Below the pieces are notes generated by a model. It ran no database searches. It worked only from the letters and a program-made list of their open reading frames with translations, and was not told where the DNA came from. 64,000 nucleotides of DNA from assembly GCF_004959775.1 (NCBI RefSeq), contig NZ_SJZG01000005.1:62001-126000 (forward strand), read 5' to 3'. A program made the position numbers and the translations under genes. Source of the stretch: Agromyces sp. H66 (GTDB lineage: Bacteria > Actinomycetota > Actinomycetes > Actinomycetales > Microbacteriaceae). Shown one piece after another: positions 23,412 to 31,954 of this stretch. Position 1 is the first letter of the stretch; the number at the start of each line of letters is the position of its first letter.

Positions 23412-23449
23412 AGTCAAGACCGCGCACCGCCCGACGGCAAGCGCTTGAC
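23412..23449 (-). promoter_or_regulatory. GTCAA-box promoter of the FAD/Rieske gene
   Basis: On the minus strand GTCAAGCGCTTG (23449 down to 23438) is followed by TTGACT (23417-23412); the distance from the G of GTCAA to the T of the hexamer is 32 nt. The -10 is the weakest of the set, since it is not TANNNT. Confidence 0.4.
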
Positions 23450-23474
23450 GGCTCCGGATGCCGCGGCTACGGCG

Positions 23475-23744
23475 TCAGCCCGCCAGCAGCGCCGTCTTCA
23501 GCCGCACGGGATCGATGCGCCAGTAGTTGTGCACCTCGCCGTCGATGAGCAGCACGGGGATCTCCTCCGCGTAGCGGGCGGCCAGTGCTTCGTCGTCGAG
23601 GATCGAGCGCTCGTCGAGGTGCAATCGCGGCGCGGCATCCGATGCCTCGACCTCGGTGATGACGGCCTGCACGACCTCGCGCGCGTCGTCGCAGAGGTGG
23701 CAGCCGGGCTTGCCGATGAGGGTCAGGCGGATGTCTCGGGTCAC
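23475..23744 (-). CDS. glutaredoxin-like (DUF836) thiol protein
   Basis: The 89-residue product has the glutaredoxin/thioredoxin fold start LTLIGKPGCHLCDDA, with a CHLC active-site pair, and the conserved cis-proline segment EIPVLLIDGEVHNYWRID of DUF836 proteins. It is likely a small cytosolic disulfide oxidoreductase. The GTG start follows TAGGCT by 6 nt on the minus strand, another leaderless arrangement. It lies between the FAD/Rieske gene and the bS22 gene, all on the minus strand. Confidence 0.87.
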   Translation of the reverse strand: MTRDIRLTLIGKPGCHLCDDAREVVQAVITEVEASDAAPRLHLDERSILDDEALAARYAEEIPVLLIDGEVHNYWRIDPVRLKTALLAG

Positions 23745-23793
23745 GGCTCCAGCCTAGGCGCCGGTGGTTCGCGAAACCCCGGGCACAGCGAAA

Positions 23794-23818
23794 AGCGCCA
23801 GGCCGATGGCCTGACGCT
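23794..23818 (-). terminator. terminator downstream of the bS22 gene
   Basis: The hairpin is AGCGCCAGGCC-GAT-GGCCTGACGCT, with an 11-bp stem carrying one mismatch. On the minus strand it is followed by TTTT. It lies 20 bp past the bS22 stop codon and has the form of an intrinsic terminator. Confidence 0.75.
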
Positions 23819-23838
23819 CAGCCGGTCGTGCTCGACGA

Positions 23839-23937
23839 CTACTTCTTGTTGCGACGCTGGTGACGCGTCTTGCGCAGCAGCTTGCGGTGCTTCTTCTTCG
23901 CCATGCGCTTGCGGCGCTTCTTGATGACGGAACCCAT
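23839..23937 (-). CDS. small ribosomal subunit protein bS22
   Basis: The product is a 32-residue, extremely basic peptide starting MGSVIKKRRKRMAKKKHR and ending RRNKK. This matches the actinobacterial 30S protein bS22 (AURKAIP1/COX24 domain), which sits near the decoding centre. A ribosome binding site (TGAGGTTC) lies just upstream. A strong terminator follows. Its size makes it easy to miss. Confidence 0.93.
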   Translation of the reverse strand: MGSVIKKRRKRMAKKKHRKLLRKTRHQRRNKK

Positions 23938-24053
23938 CAGAACCTCACAGAAAGTCGAGACGGCCGCGCGTGCCGCAGCCGGTGGCCGGAAAGCCTCGGG
24001 GTAGTCTACCGGATCCGCGCAACCGCGCCCTTCCCATGCGTTACCGTCGATGG

Positions 24054-24563
24054 ATGCGCAGCACCGACCTCGTCATCCGCACGACGACCGAGGACGACTG
24101 GCGCGAGGTCCGGGCACTGCGCCTCGAGATGCTCCGCGACACCCCGATCGCGTACGGCGAGACGCTCGAGCACGCGCTCACGGTCGACGAATCCGGCTGG
24201 CGCACGCGCGCGGCACGCGGCACCGCGCCGCGGCAGACCGCCGTCGTCGCGATCGATGGCGGCCGGTGGGTGGGCCACATGGGCGGCTACATCCCGGATG
24301 CGACGAGCGGCCCCATGCTCGTCGGCGTCTACGTCGCGCCCGATCACCGCGGCGAGAAGGCCGGCGTCGCCCGGCTCCTCCTCGAGGCCGTCGAGCGCTG
24401 GGCGCTCGGGCACGGCGACACGCTGCGCCTCGAGGTGCACGAGGACAACCCGCGTGCCCTGCGCTTCTACGAGAAGCTCGGCTTCACGCTCACCGGCCGC
24501 AGCCGCGAGTACGAGCTCGAACCCGGCGGCCTGGAACTGGAGATGATCAAGCCGCTCCGGTGA
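24054..24563 (+). CDS. GNAT family N-acetyltransferase
   Basis: The 169-residue protein has a full GNAT fold: an N-terminal strand and helix (IRTTTEDDWREVRALRLEML), the acetyl-CoA binding motif A (VYVAPDHRGEKAGVARLLLEAV) and the C-terminal motif B (EVHEDNPRALRFYEKLGF). The acetyl acceptor is unknown. ATG 24054 is supported by a TACCGT hexamer at 24042-24047, 6 nt upstream (leaderless). ATG 24036 and a start at 23970 are in frame but lie at or upstream of that promoter. The next gene follows after 25 bp. Confidence 0.87.
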   Translation: MRSTDLVIRTTTEDDWREVRALRLEMLRDTPIAYGETLEHALTVDESGWRTRAARGTAPRQTAVVAIDGGRWVGHMGGYIPDATSGPMLVGVYVAPDHRGEKAGVARLLLEAVERWALGHGDTLRLEVHEDNPRALRFYEKLGFTLTGRSREYELEPGGLELEMIKPLR

Positions 24564-24588
24564 CGGCGGTGCACGGCAGACTGTCCGC

Positions 24589-25074
24589 ATGGACTGGCTC
24601 ATCGACGTGCTGCTCGTCGCGACGATCGTCGGCACCGGCGTCGCGGCCGGCGTCTTCACCGCCTTCTCGGCCTTCGTCACGCAGGGCCTCGACCGGCTGC
24701 CCGCCGCGGACGCCGCCCGAGCCATGCGCGAGATCAACGTGACGGCCGTGCGGCCGCCGTTCATGCTCGTGCTGTTCGGCACGGCCCTGTTGACCGTCGC
24801 GGTCGGGGCGCTCGCGCTCACCGGAACCCTCGGCGGGGCGGCATGGTGGGCGATCGGCGCCGCGGCGGTCTACCTCGTCGGCGCGATCGGCGTGACCGGG
24901 GCCGCCAACGTGCCGCGCAACAACCACCTCGCCGCGCCGCCAGCCGCAGACGCACCGGCCCTCGCGGCGGCGTGGCAGGAGTTCCGGCCGGGCTGGCAGG
25001 CGTGGAACCACGTGCGCGCGCTCACGAGCGCCGCCGCGTGCGTCGGGTTCGTGCTCGCGCTCGTCTGGCGCTGA
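24589..25074 (+). CDS. DUF1772 (anthrone oxygenase-like) membrane protein
   Basis: This 161-residue protein has four hydrophobic segments and the conserved N-x-P-x-N signature of DUF1772 (ANVPRNNHLA near residue 105). Fungal members act as anthrone oxygenases, but the bacterial function is not established. A CAGACT hexamer lies 6 nt before the ATG, suggesting a leaderless mRNA. The stop codon overlaps the left arm of a palindromic repeat (25073-25112) separating it from the convergent ArsR gene. Confidence 0.82.
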   Translation: MDWLIDVLLVATIVGTGVAAGVFTAFSAFVTQGLDRLPAADAARAMREINVTAVRPPFMLVLFGTALLTVAVGALALTGTLGGAAWWAIGAAAVYLVGAIGVTGAANVPRNNHLAAPPAADAPALAAAWQEFRPGWQAWNHVRALTSAAACVGFVLALVWR

Positions 25075-25112
25075 CGAGGGTCTCGAGACGCGCGCTGCGC
25101 GTGCTCCTCGTC
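25073..25112. repeat. palindromic dispersed repeat between convergent genes
   Basis: GACGAGG (25073-25079) pairs with CCTCGTC (25106-25112) around TCTCGAGACGCGCGCTGCGC. Words of this type (TCTCGAGACGCGCGCTGCGCG...) recur as REP-like elements between genes in Microbacteriaceae. It could also act as a two-way terminator here. Confidence 0.5.
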
Positions 25113-25126
25113 CCGCGGAACCGACG

Positions 25127-25558
25127 CTACTTGCGCTTCTTCGGCGTGACGGCCGCGGTCACCTGATGAGCGGTCTCGGCGAACGCCTTGCCGATCGCCG
25201 ACGCGAACGCACGCTGCTCCTCGTTGAGCGACGCGGACTCGGCACCCGCGAGCGTGGCGGCATCCGCTGCGGCCTCCGACGACACGAAGGGGATGAGCCA
25301 ATCCTCGAGCAGCTCGAGCGGGCGGCGGTCGAGGTGGTAGTAGCGGTGCTGGCCCTCCTCGCGAACGCCGACGAGACCCGCCTCGCGCAGCACCTTCAGG
25401 TGCTTCGAGACCGTGGGCTGGCTGAGCCCGAGGGCCGAGACGATCTCGGAGACACTGATCTCGCCGCCGGACTGCGGCGCCGCGGTCTCCCGCTCGAGGA
25501 GCACGGCGAGGATGTCGCGCCGCGTCGTATCCGCCACCACGTCGAAGATGTCCGCCAT
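25127..25558 (-). CDS. ArsR-family transcriptional regulator
   Basis: The 143-residue protein has an ArsR-type winged helix: FDVVADTTRRDILAVLL, then EIVSALGLSQPTVSKHLKVLREAGLV, then REEGQHRYYHLD. No cysteine metal site is present, so it is a non-metal-sensing ArsR relative. The C-terminus is Lys-rich (TPKKRK). On the minus strand TAGCCT lies 6 nt before the ATG (leaderless). It is divergent from the potassium transporter genes 73 bp away and could regulate them; that is only inferred from position. Confidence 0.87.
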   Translation of the reverse strand: MADIFDVVADTTRRDILAVLLERETAAPQSGGEISVSEIVSALGLSQPTVSKHLKVLREAGLVGVREEGQHRYYHLDRRPLELLEDWLIPFVSSEAAADAATLAGAESASLNEEQRAFASAIGKAFAETAHQVTAAVTPKKRK

Positions 25559-25631
25559 GCGACAAGGCTAGTCACTCACGGCGAGGAGTACCATGACTCA
25601 CGCATTCGGTGAAGGCACGTGAGGGGGCTCG

Positions 25632-27077
25632 ATGCGCGCACAGCCGATGGGCCGCGGTGGGCAGAGCGACCAGCGGTCCTGGCTCGGACGTGTTCGCGAC
25701 GCCCTCGACGGCCTGGTGCGAAGCTCGCCAGCTCGGTTCGCGCTCCTCGTGTTCGCCGGGCTCATCTTCATCACGACGGCGTTGCTCAGCCTCCCGATCG
25801 CCCGGGCCGGCGAGGGGCGCGGCACGCCGCTCCACGACGCGTTCTTCACCGCAGTGTCGACGATCTGCGTCACGGGGCTCACGACGGTCGACATGGCGAC
25901 GCACTGGTCGCCGTTCGGCAATGCCGTGATCTTCATCGGCATGAACATCGGCGGCATGGGCGTGCTGACGCTGGCCTCCATCCTCGGTCTCGTGATCTCG
26001 CGGCGGCTCGGCCTGCGAGCGAAGCTCATCGCGGCGAGCGACACCAACGTCGCCCGCACCCACGCCGGCCCCGTGTCCGAGAGCCAGGCGATCCGGCTGG
26101 GCGAAGTGGGCGGGCTGCTCGCGACCGTCGCCCTGAGCACCCTGTCGATCGAGGCGGTGATCATGCTCGGCATGATCCCGAGCGTGCTCGCCGCCGGCTA
26201 CGACGCCGGCACGAGCATCTGGTACTCGGCGTACTACTCGGTGAGCGCGTTCACGAACACGGGCTTCAACCCCAACCCGCTCGGCCCGGTCGAGTTCTTC
26301 GACGATTACTGGTTCCAGTCGCTCATGATGGTCGACGTGTTCCTCGGCAGCCTCGGCTTCCCCGTGATCTTCGCACTGCTGCGAACCTGGCGGATCCCCC
26401 ACCGGTGGAGCGTGCACGTCAAGCTCACCCTCACCACGACGATCGTGCTCTGGATCGCCGGCGCGCTCACCTTCCTCCTGCTGGAGTACGACAACCCCGA
26501 CACCTACGGCCGGTTCGGCTTCGGCAAGACCGTCTTCGAGGCGTTCTTCATGTCGACGATGACGCGCTCGGGCGGCTTCGCCACGATCGACATGGCCGAC
26601 TTGAACAGCTCGAGCCTGCTCGTGACCGACATGCTCATGTTCGTCGGCGGCGGCTCGGCGTCGACGGCCGGCGGCATCAAGGTGACCACGCTCGCCGTGC
26701 TGTTCCTCGCCGCCTACGCGGAGGCGAAGGGCGCGCCCGCGATGTCGGCGTTCGGTCGTCGCATCCCGCGTGACATGCTCCGGCTCTCGGTGAGCGTGGT
26801 GCTCTGGGGCGCGACCATCGTGGCGGTCTCGACCGTGATCATCACCCAGATCACGAAGTCGCCGCTCGACTTCGTGCTGTTCGACGTGATCTCGGGCTTC
26901 GCCACCTGCGGGCTGTCGACCGGACTCACGTTCGACCTGCCACCCGAGGGCAAGTACGTGATGGCCGCCACCATGTTCATGGGGCGGGTTGGTACAGTGA
27001 CACTCGCCGCAGCACTGGCGGCCAGCCAGCGCCGGCAGTTGTACAAGCTTCCGGAAGAGAGGCCCATCGTTGGTTGA
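25632..27077 (+). CDS. ktrB: TrkH/KtrB-family potassium transporter, membrane subunit
   Basis: This 481-residue membrane protein has four M1-P-M2 repeats. Their selectivity-filter glycines are visible in STICVTGLTTVD, AFTNTGFNPN, TRSGGFATID and GFATCGLSTG. It forms the ion path of a Ktr/Trk-type K+ uptake system. A GAGGGGG ribosome binding site precedes the ATG. Its end overlaps the start of the next gene, which encodes the cytosolic regulatory subunit. Confidence 0.95.
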   Translation: MRAQPMGRGGQSDQRSWLGRVRDALDGLVRSSPARFALLVFAGLIFITTALLSLPIARAGEGRGTPLHDAFFTAVSTICVTGLTTVDMATHWSPFGNAVIFIGMNIGGMGVLTLASILGLVISRRLGLRAKLIAASDTNVARTHAGPVSESQAIRLGEVGGLLATVALSTLSIEAVIMLGMIPSVLAAGYDAGTSIWYSAYYSVSAFTNTGFNPNPLGPVEFFDDYWFQSLMMVDVFLGSLGFPVIFALLRTWRIPHRWSVHVKLTLTTTIVLWIAGALTFLLLEYDNPDTYGRFGFGKTVFEAFFMSTMTRSGGFATIDMADLNSSSLLVTDMLMFVGGGSASTAGGIKVTTLAVLFLAAYAEAKGAPAMSAFGRRIPRDMLRLSVSVVLWGATIVAVSTVIITQITKSPLDFVLFDVISGFATCGLSTGLTFDLPPEGKYVMAATMFMGRVGTVTLAAALAASQRRQLYKLPEERPIVG

Positions 27078-27738
27078 TCGCATCAAGCACGACGCGCCGG
27101 TGCTCGTCATCGGCCTCGGTCGTTTCGGCGCGGCGACCGCCGGCCAGCTCGACCGCCTCGGCCGCGAGGTGCTCGCCGTCGACGAGAGCGAGCAGCTCGT
27201 GCAGAAGTGGGCCGAGCGGGTCACGCACGCGGTGGTCGCCGACGCACGGTCCATCGAGGCGCTGCGGCAGATCGGCGCCCAGGACTTCTCCGTCGCGGTC
27301 TGCGCCGTGGGCTCGTCGATCGAGGCATCCGTGCTCATCACCGCGAACCTCGTGGACCTCAAGATCCCGCAGATCTGGGCGAAGGCGATCTCGCAGTCGC
27401 ACGGCAAGATCCTCGAGCGCATCGGCGCGAATCACGTCATCTATCCCGAGCGCGAGGCGGGCGAGCGCACGGCGCACCTCGTGAGCGGACGCATGCTCGA
27501 CTTCATCGAGTTCGACGACGACTTCGCGCTCGTGAAGATGTACCCGCCGAAGCCGGTCCGCGGCAAGACCCTCGCCGAGTCGGGCGTGCGGAGACGGCAC
27601 CGGGTCACGGTCGTCGGGGTGAAGAGCCCGGGCAAGCCGTTCACGTACGCCACCGAGAAGACCGTGGTCACCAACCGCGATCTCATCATCGTCTCGGGCA
27701 CCGAGGGCGACATCGAGAAGTTCGCGGCCCTCGAGTAG
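27070..27738 (+). CDS. ktrA: KtrA/TrkA potassium channel regulatory (RCK) subunit
   Basis: The 222-residue cytosolic protein carries an RCK_N Rossmann domain (VLVIGLGRFGAATA, GxGxxG) that binds nucleotides (ATP/ADP or NAD). An RCK_C domain follows at about residues 140-222. It forms a gating ring under KtrB. It starts at a TTG (27070) inside the last codons of ktrB (8-bp overlap), so the two subunits are translationally coupled. Confidence 0.94.
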   Translation: MVDRIKHDAPVLVIGLGRFGAATAGQLDRLGREVLAVDESEQLVQKWAERVTHAVVADARSIEALRQIGAQDFSVAVCAVGSSIEASVLITANLVDLKIPQIWAKAISQSHGKILERIGANHVIYPEREAGERTAHLVSGRMLDFIEFDDDFALVKMYPPKPVRGKTLAESGVRRRHRVTVVGVKSPGKPFTYATEKTVVTNRDLIIVSGTEGDIEKFAALE

Positions 27739-27746
27739 CGAAGGGG

Positions 27747-28142
27747 TCAGCCGGCCAGCATGATGGCGAGGCTGACGACCCCCGCCGTGCCGGCGATGGC
27801 GAGCAGCACGAGCCCGACCACGCGGATGGCGCGACGCCCGGCCGGCGGTTCATGCAGTCGCAGCCGATCCGGCTCGCGCTCCCGGTAGTAGGCGCGCTCC
27901 TCGTCCGCGTCGACCACGTGCGCTCGCTCGTCGTCGCTGAGCCGTCGCTGGTGGAACGCGCCCTCGGCGAACCAGCGCACCGTGCTGCCGTGCTCCTGGT
28001 CGACGACGACCGCGTCGGTCGGCAGCCACCGACCGTCGGCGAGTCGGATGAGGAGGGCGAGGAGCAGGCAACCGAGCGATCCGCCGAAGGCGATCCAGCC
28101 GATCACCTCGGCGACGGTCGCGACCACCTCCGCTGACTCCAT
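27747..28142 (-). CDS. small two-helix membrane protein, unknown function
   Basis: The 131-residue protein has one membrane helix near each end (VAEVIGWIAFGGSLGCLLLA and AIRVVGLVLLAIAGTAGVVS), with a soluble, acidic central part (VVVDQEHGSTVRWFAEGAFHQ). No family is recognised with confidence. ATG 28142 is supported by TACGGT 7 nt upstream on the minus strand (leaderless); an in-frame start at 28217 would add sequence upstream of that promoter. It faces ktrA convergently, 8 bp apart. Confidence 0.75.
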   Translation of the reverse strand: MESAEVVATVAEVIGWIAFGGSLGCLLLALLIRLADGRWLPTDAVVVDQEHGSTVRWFAEGAFHQRRLSDDERAHVVDADEERAYYREREPDRLRLHEPPAGRRAIRVVGLVLLAIAGTAGVVSLAIMLAG

Positions 28143-28173
28143 GCGATTCACCGTAGCGAACGCGTCGGCCCGA

Positions 28174-29025
28174 TCACGCCCCGGCGGCGAGCTCGCGCGC
28201 CCGGGCGAGCGCGGCATCCGTCGCCCGGTCGAAGATGCGCTTCAGGTTCGCCTCCTCGAGCACGGCGATGGCGCGCTCGGTGGTGCCCTTGGGGCTCGTC
28301 ACCCGGCGGCGCAGCTCGGCGGGATCGTCGTCGGATGCCGCGAGTAACTCGCTCGCGCCGCGGAACGTGCCCTGCACCATGCGCGCCGCCTGCTCGGGCG
28401 TGAACCCCTTGTCGATCGCGGTGGCCGTGAGCTGCTCGATGAGGTAGAAGACATACGCGGGGCCGGAGCCCGAGATGGTCGAGAGGGCGTCGAGCTGCAA
28501 CTCGGGCACGACGAGCACGTCGCCGACGGTTCCGAACATGGCGACGGCGAGCGCGAGGTCGTCGTCGCTCGAACGGGTGCCCGCGGAGACCCCGGTCACG
28601 GCGCGGCCGACCACCGCCGGGGTGTTCGGCATCGAGCGGATGACCGAGACGTGCTCGGGCAGCAGCGACTCGAAGGTCGCGACGGTCACGCCGGCCGCGA
28701 CCGAGACGACGACCGTGCCGGGCTCGAGGGCATCCGCGATCTCGCGCAGCAGGTCGGGCACCATGGCGGGCTTCACGGCGACCACGACGAGGCCCGCGCC
28801 CGCGACGGCCGTGCGGTTCGCCGCGGCATCCGTCTCGGTGGCGGAGGAGGCGACCCCGGGCAGGTCGGCGAGCTCGGCCGCGCGCGCCGCGGAGCGGTTC
28901 GTGGCCCGGATGCCGCCGTCGATCTCGACACCCGGCTGGAGGAGCCCGGCGAGGATCGCGCGGGCCATGGACCCGGCCCCGAGGAAGGCGATCGCGGGCA
29001 GCTTCACGGGCGTCTCGACTGGCAT
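28174..29025 (-). CDS. proC: pyrroline-5-carboxylate reductase
   Basis: This 283-residue enzyme makes the last step of proline synthesis, reducing pyrroline-5-carboxylate with NAD(P)H. It has the Rossmann motif FLGAGSMARAI near the N-terminus, the VVVAVKPAM segment, the RSMPNTPA motif and the C-terminal P5CR signature (GSGPAYVFYLIEQL ... TSPKGTTERAIAVLEE). Length is normal for the family. TAGGAT lies 6 nt before the ATG on the minus strand, so the message is probably leaderless. The divergent CDF transporter starts 80 bp away. Confidence 0.94.
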   Translation of the reverse strand: MPVETPVKLPAIAFLGAGSMARAILAGLLQPGVEIDGGIRATNRSAARAAELADLPGVASSATETDAAANRTAVAGAGLVVVAVKPAMVPDLLREIADALEPGTVVVSVAAGVTVATFESLLPEHVSVIRSMPNTPAVVGRAVTGVSAGTRSSDDDLALAVAMFGTVGDVLVVPELQLDALSTISGSGPAYVFYLIEQLTATAIDKGFTPEQAARMVQGTFRGASELLAASDDDPAELRRRVTSPKGTTERAIAVLEEANLKRIFDRATDAALARARELAAGA

Positions 29026-29105
29026 GCGACCATCCTAGGAGCGCCCCGCGCAAGCCTCCCGACCGACCACGTCATCGCCTCGACGGCCATCCTAGGATTG
29101 CTGAT

Positions 29106-30068
29106 ATGAGCGCATCCGGCGGAACCAGGGCCATCATCGCGGCATTCCTCGCCAACACGGGCATCGCCCTGACGAAGTTCGTCGCGTGGTTCTTCTCGGG
29201 TTCCGCCTCGATGCTCGCCGAGGCCGTGCACTCGGTGGCGGACGCCGGCAACCAGCTCCTCCTCATCCTCGGCGGCCGGCAGGCGAAGAAGAAGGCCGAC
29301 ATGGAGCATCCGTTCGGCTACGGCCGCGAGCGGTACGTGTACGCGTTCGTCGTGGCGATCATCCTGTTCTCGGTCGGCGGCATCTTCTCGATCTACGAGG
29401 GCGTCGACAAGCTGCAGCACCCGCACCCACTCGAGAACTGGTGGCTGCCGATGCTCGTGCTGTCGATCGCCATCGCGCTCGAATCCTTCTCGCTGCGCAC
29501 GGCGGTGGTCGAGTCCAACCACGTGCGCGGCAAGCAGAGCTGGGTGCAGTTCGTGCGACACGCGAAGGCGCCCGAGCTCCCGGTCGTGCTGCTCGAGGAC
29601 ATCGCGGCGCTGCTCGGCCTCGTGTTCGCGTTCATCGCCGTGGGCCTCACCGTGCTCACCGGCGACCCCCTGTTCGACGCCATCGGCACGCTCATGATCG
29701 GCACGCTGCTGATCCTCGTGGCGATCATCCTCGGCATCGAGACGAAGAGCCTCCTCGTCGGCGAGGGCGCCACCCAGGCCGATCACGCGAAGATCGAACG
29801 GGCCATCCTCGCCGGACCCGAGGCCGAGCGCATCATCCACATGAAGACCCTCTACCTCGGACCCGACGAACTGCTCGTCGCGGCGAAGGTGGGCTTCCAC
29901 GCCGACCGGCGCCTGCTCGAGGTCTCGACCGCGACGAACGTCATCGAGCAGCGCATCCGCGAGGCGGTACCGGCCGCGCGCGTGATCTACGTGGAGGCCG
30001 ACGTGTACGTGGATCCGGCCGCCCCCGCCCCCGCGACCGATGCGATCGTGATCAAGGGACTCGAGTGA
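29106..30068 (+). CDS. cation diffusion facilitator (CDF) transporter
   Basis: The 320-residue protein has the CDF layout: transmembrane segments beginning IIAAFLANTGIALTKFVAWF, metal-site AEAVHSVADAGNQ (HxxxD) in the second segment, a second site in the fifth helix (VLLEDIAALLGLVF), and a C-terminal cytosolic dimerisation domain (HADRRLLEVSTATNVIEQRI). It exports a divalent metal such as Zn2+, Co2+ or Mn2+, probably against protons; the ion cannot be assigned. TAGGAT (29093-29098) lies 7 nt before the ATG, indicating a leaderless message. Its stop overlaps the GTG of the following glutamine amidotransferase gene. Confidence 0.92.
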   Translation: MSASGGTRAIIAAFLANTGIALTKFVAWFFSGSASMLAEAVHSVADAGNQLLLILGGRQAKKKADMEHPFGYGRERYVYAFVVAIILFSVGGIFSIYEGVDKLQHPHPLENWWLPMLVLSIAIALESFSLRTAVVESNHVRGKQSWVQFVRHAKAPELPVVLLEDIAALLGLVFAFIAVGLTVLTGDPLFDAIGTLMIGTLLILVAIILGIETKSLLVGEGATQADHAKIERAILAGPEAERIIHMKTLYLGPDELLVAAKVGFHADRRLLEVSTATNVIEQRIREAVPAARVIYVEADVYVDPAAPAPATDAIVIKGLE

Positions 30069-30886
30069 CGGGCCCCGCACGCACGGCTCTGGTGCTGCGA
30101 CACGACTCCGCGATCGGCCTCGGCAACCTCGGCCCCACCCTCGAGGCGCACGGCTACGAGATCGTCACGGTCGACGCACCCCGCGCGGATGTCTCGGCGC
30201 TCGACCCGCTGGCGCCAGACCTCGTCGTCGTGCTCGGCGGCGACGAAGCGGCGTACGAGACCGACCGTTACCCGTACCTCGCCGACGAGATCGCGCTGCT
30301 CTCGGCGCGCGTCGAGGCCGAGGCACCGGTCTTCGGCGTGTGCCTCGGTGCGCAACTGCTCGCGAAGACCCTCGGCGCCGAGGTGCGCCGGGGACCGCGC
30401 AAGGAGGTCGGCTGGCTCACGGTCGAGCCGACCGCAACGGGCGCCTCGTCGCCCGTGCGCCATTTCGCGGGGGTGCCCACCGTGCAGTGGCACGGCGACA
30501 CCTTCGACCTGCCCGACGGGGTGGAGCGGCTCGCGACCTCGCCGCAGTACGAGAACCAGGCGTTCGCCCGTGGCGAGTGGCTGCTCGCGGTGCAGTTCCA
30601 CCCCGAGGTGACCGACGAGATCCACGAGGACTGGCTGCGCGAGTGGGGCGACGAGTTGTCCGAGTACGGGCTCAGCCGTGAGCGGCTGCGCGAGGAGCGC
30701 GCGTCCTACGGGCCGCGCGCGCAGGCGGCATCCGCTGCCCTGCTCGGCGACTACCTCGCCGGGCTCGCCGGGCGCCGCAGCGGGTCTTCGAAGAACGACA
30801 CGAGCAGGCGAGCGGATGCCTCGGCCTCGACGCCCGGGAACACCTCGACCTGGTGGTTGAGGCGCCGGTCGCGCAGCACGTCGTAG
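30065..30886 (+). CDS. type 1 glutamine amidotransferase
   Basis: This 273-residue protein has the class I GATase triad: nucleophile Cys in GVCLGAQLLA and the His/Glu pair in VQFHPEVTDE. It resembles stand-alone GMP-synthase-like amidotransferases of unknown substrate. The GTG start overlaps the stop of the CDF gene (GTGA), so the two are coupled. The last 45 or so residues ([20 protein letters not shown] ...) are low-complexity and lie antisense to the 3' end of tadA: the two genes overlap by 136 bp. The functional enzyme probably ends near [10 protein letters not shown] and the tail is an extension. Confidence 0.87.
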   Translation: MTGPARTALVLRHDSAIGLGNLGPTLEAHGYEIVTVDAPRADVSALDPLAPDLVVVLGGDEAAYETDRYPYLADEIALLSARVEAEAPVFGVCLGAQLLAKTLGAEVRRGPRKEVGWLTVEPTATGASSPVRHFAGVPTVQWHGDTFDLPDGVERLATSPQYENQAFARGEWLLAVQFHPEVTDEIHEDWLREWGDELSEYGLSRERLREERASYGPRAQAASAALLGDYLAGLAGRRSGSSKNDTSRRADASASTPGNTSTWWLRRRSRSTS

Positions 30887-31233
30887 AGCGATCCGGCCGC
30901 CCCCGCCTTCTCGTCCCAGGCGCCGAAGACGACGGTCGGCACGCGCGCCGCGACGATCGCCCCCGCGCACATGACGCACGGCTCGAGCGTCACGACGAGC
31001 GTGCAGTCGGTGAGACGCCAGTCGCCGATCGCCTGGGCGGCATCGCGCAGCGCGAGCACTTCGGCGTGCGCGGTGGGGTCGCCGGTGAGTTCGCGCTCGT
31101 TGCGCCGGGCCGCGATCACGACGCCGTCGGCGTCGACGACGATCGCGCCGACCGGCACGTCACGCGTGGCCGGCGCCTGCTCCGCCTCGGCGAGCGCCAG
31201 CCGCATCCACTCGCGGTGGATCGGAAGCTCCAC
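30751..31233 (-). CDS. tadA: tRNA adenosine(34) deaminase TadA
   Basis: This 160-residue zinc deaminase converts A34 to inosine in tRNA-Arg(ACG), and that tRNA is encoded in this window at 36448-36520. The zinc ligands and catalytic Glu are visible in TAHAEVLAL and PCVMCAGAI. The GTG at 31233 was chosen because a good ribosome binding site (AAGGAG) stands just before it; an in-frame start at 31308 would add 25 unrelated residues. The 3' end overlaps the convergent amidotransferase gene by 136 bp. Confidence 0.92.
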   Translation of the reverse strand: MELPIHREWMRLALAEAEQAPATRDVPVGAIVVDADGVVIAARRNERELTGDPTAHAEVLALRDAAQAIGDWRLTDCTLVVTLEPCVMCAGAIVAARVPTVVFGAWDEKAGAAGSLYDVLRDRRLNHQVEVFPGVEAEASARLLVSFFEDPLRRPASPAR

Positions 31234-31321
31234 TGGCGCTCCTTCCGACGTCCGATCCCGTCCGCCGAGTCCCCCGAGATCAGCCGGGCTCCGCGACTCG
31301 GTCGGCAATAGACTCGAGCCT

Positions 31322-31954
31322 ATGCGAGTCCACGTTGCCGATCACCCGCTCATCACCCACAAGCTGACGGTGCTCCGCGACGAGAACACGCCGTCGCCCA
31401 TCTTCCGGGCGCTGGTCGAGGAGCTCATGACGCTCCTCGCCTACGAGGGCACCAGGGGGGTGCGCGTCGAACCCGTCGACATCGTGACGCCCGTGGCGCC
31501 CACGACGGGCGTGCGCATCGCCGAGCCGAAGCCGCTCATCGTGCCGATCCTGCGTGCCGGGCTCGGCATGCTCGACGGCATGGTGAAGCTCCTGCCGAGC
31601 GCCGAGGTCGGCTTCCTCGGCATGGCCCGCAACGAAGAGACGCTCGAGCCCACGACCTACGCCGAGCGCCTGCCCGACGATCTCAGCGACCGTCAGTGCT
31701 TCGTGCTCGATCCGATGCTCGCGACGGGCGGGTCGCTCACGGCGGCCATCGAGTTCCTGCTCGCACGTGGCGCGACGGATGTCACGGCGATCTGCATCCT
31801 CGCGGCGCCCGAGGGTCTCGAGGCGGTCGAACAGGCGATGAAGGGCCGCGAGGTCTCGATCGTGCTCGGCGCCGTCGACGAGCGGCTGAACGAGCACGGC
31901 TACATCGTGCCCGGCCTCGGCGACGCGGGCGACCGCCTCTACGGCACGGTCTGA
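31322..31954 (+). CDS. upp: uracil phosphoribosyltransferase
   Basis: The 210-residue enzyme salvages uracil to UMP using PRPP. It has the conserved start [19 protein letters not shown], the PILRAGLGM segment, the PRPP-binding loop [10 protein letters not shown] and the uracil-binding end [23 protein letters not shown] (31309-31314) is 7 nt before the ATG with no ribosome binding site, a clear leaderless arrangement; longer in-frame starts upstream run through the tadA gene and are rejected. Confidence 0.95.
   Translation: MRVHVADHPLITHKLTVLRDENTPSPIFRALVEELMTLLAYEGTRGVRVEPVDIVTPVAPTTGVRIAEPKPLIVPILRAGLGMLDGMVKLLPSAEVGFLGMARNEETLEPTTYAERLPDDLSDRQCFVLDPMLATGGSLTAAIEFLLARGATDVTAICILAAPEGLEAVEQAMKGREVSIVLGAVDERLNEHGYIVPGLGDAGDRLYGTV

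Noticed and set aside
23436..23449. A cre-like site around GGCAAGCGCTTGACG upstream of the FAD/Rieske gene
   Set aside because: It shares the AAGCGCTT core with the pullulanase operator but fails TGNAANCGNTNNCA at the first bases and fits the GTCAA box family better by position.
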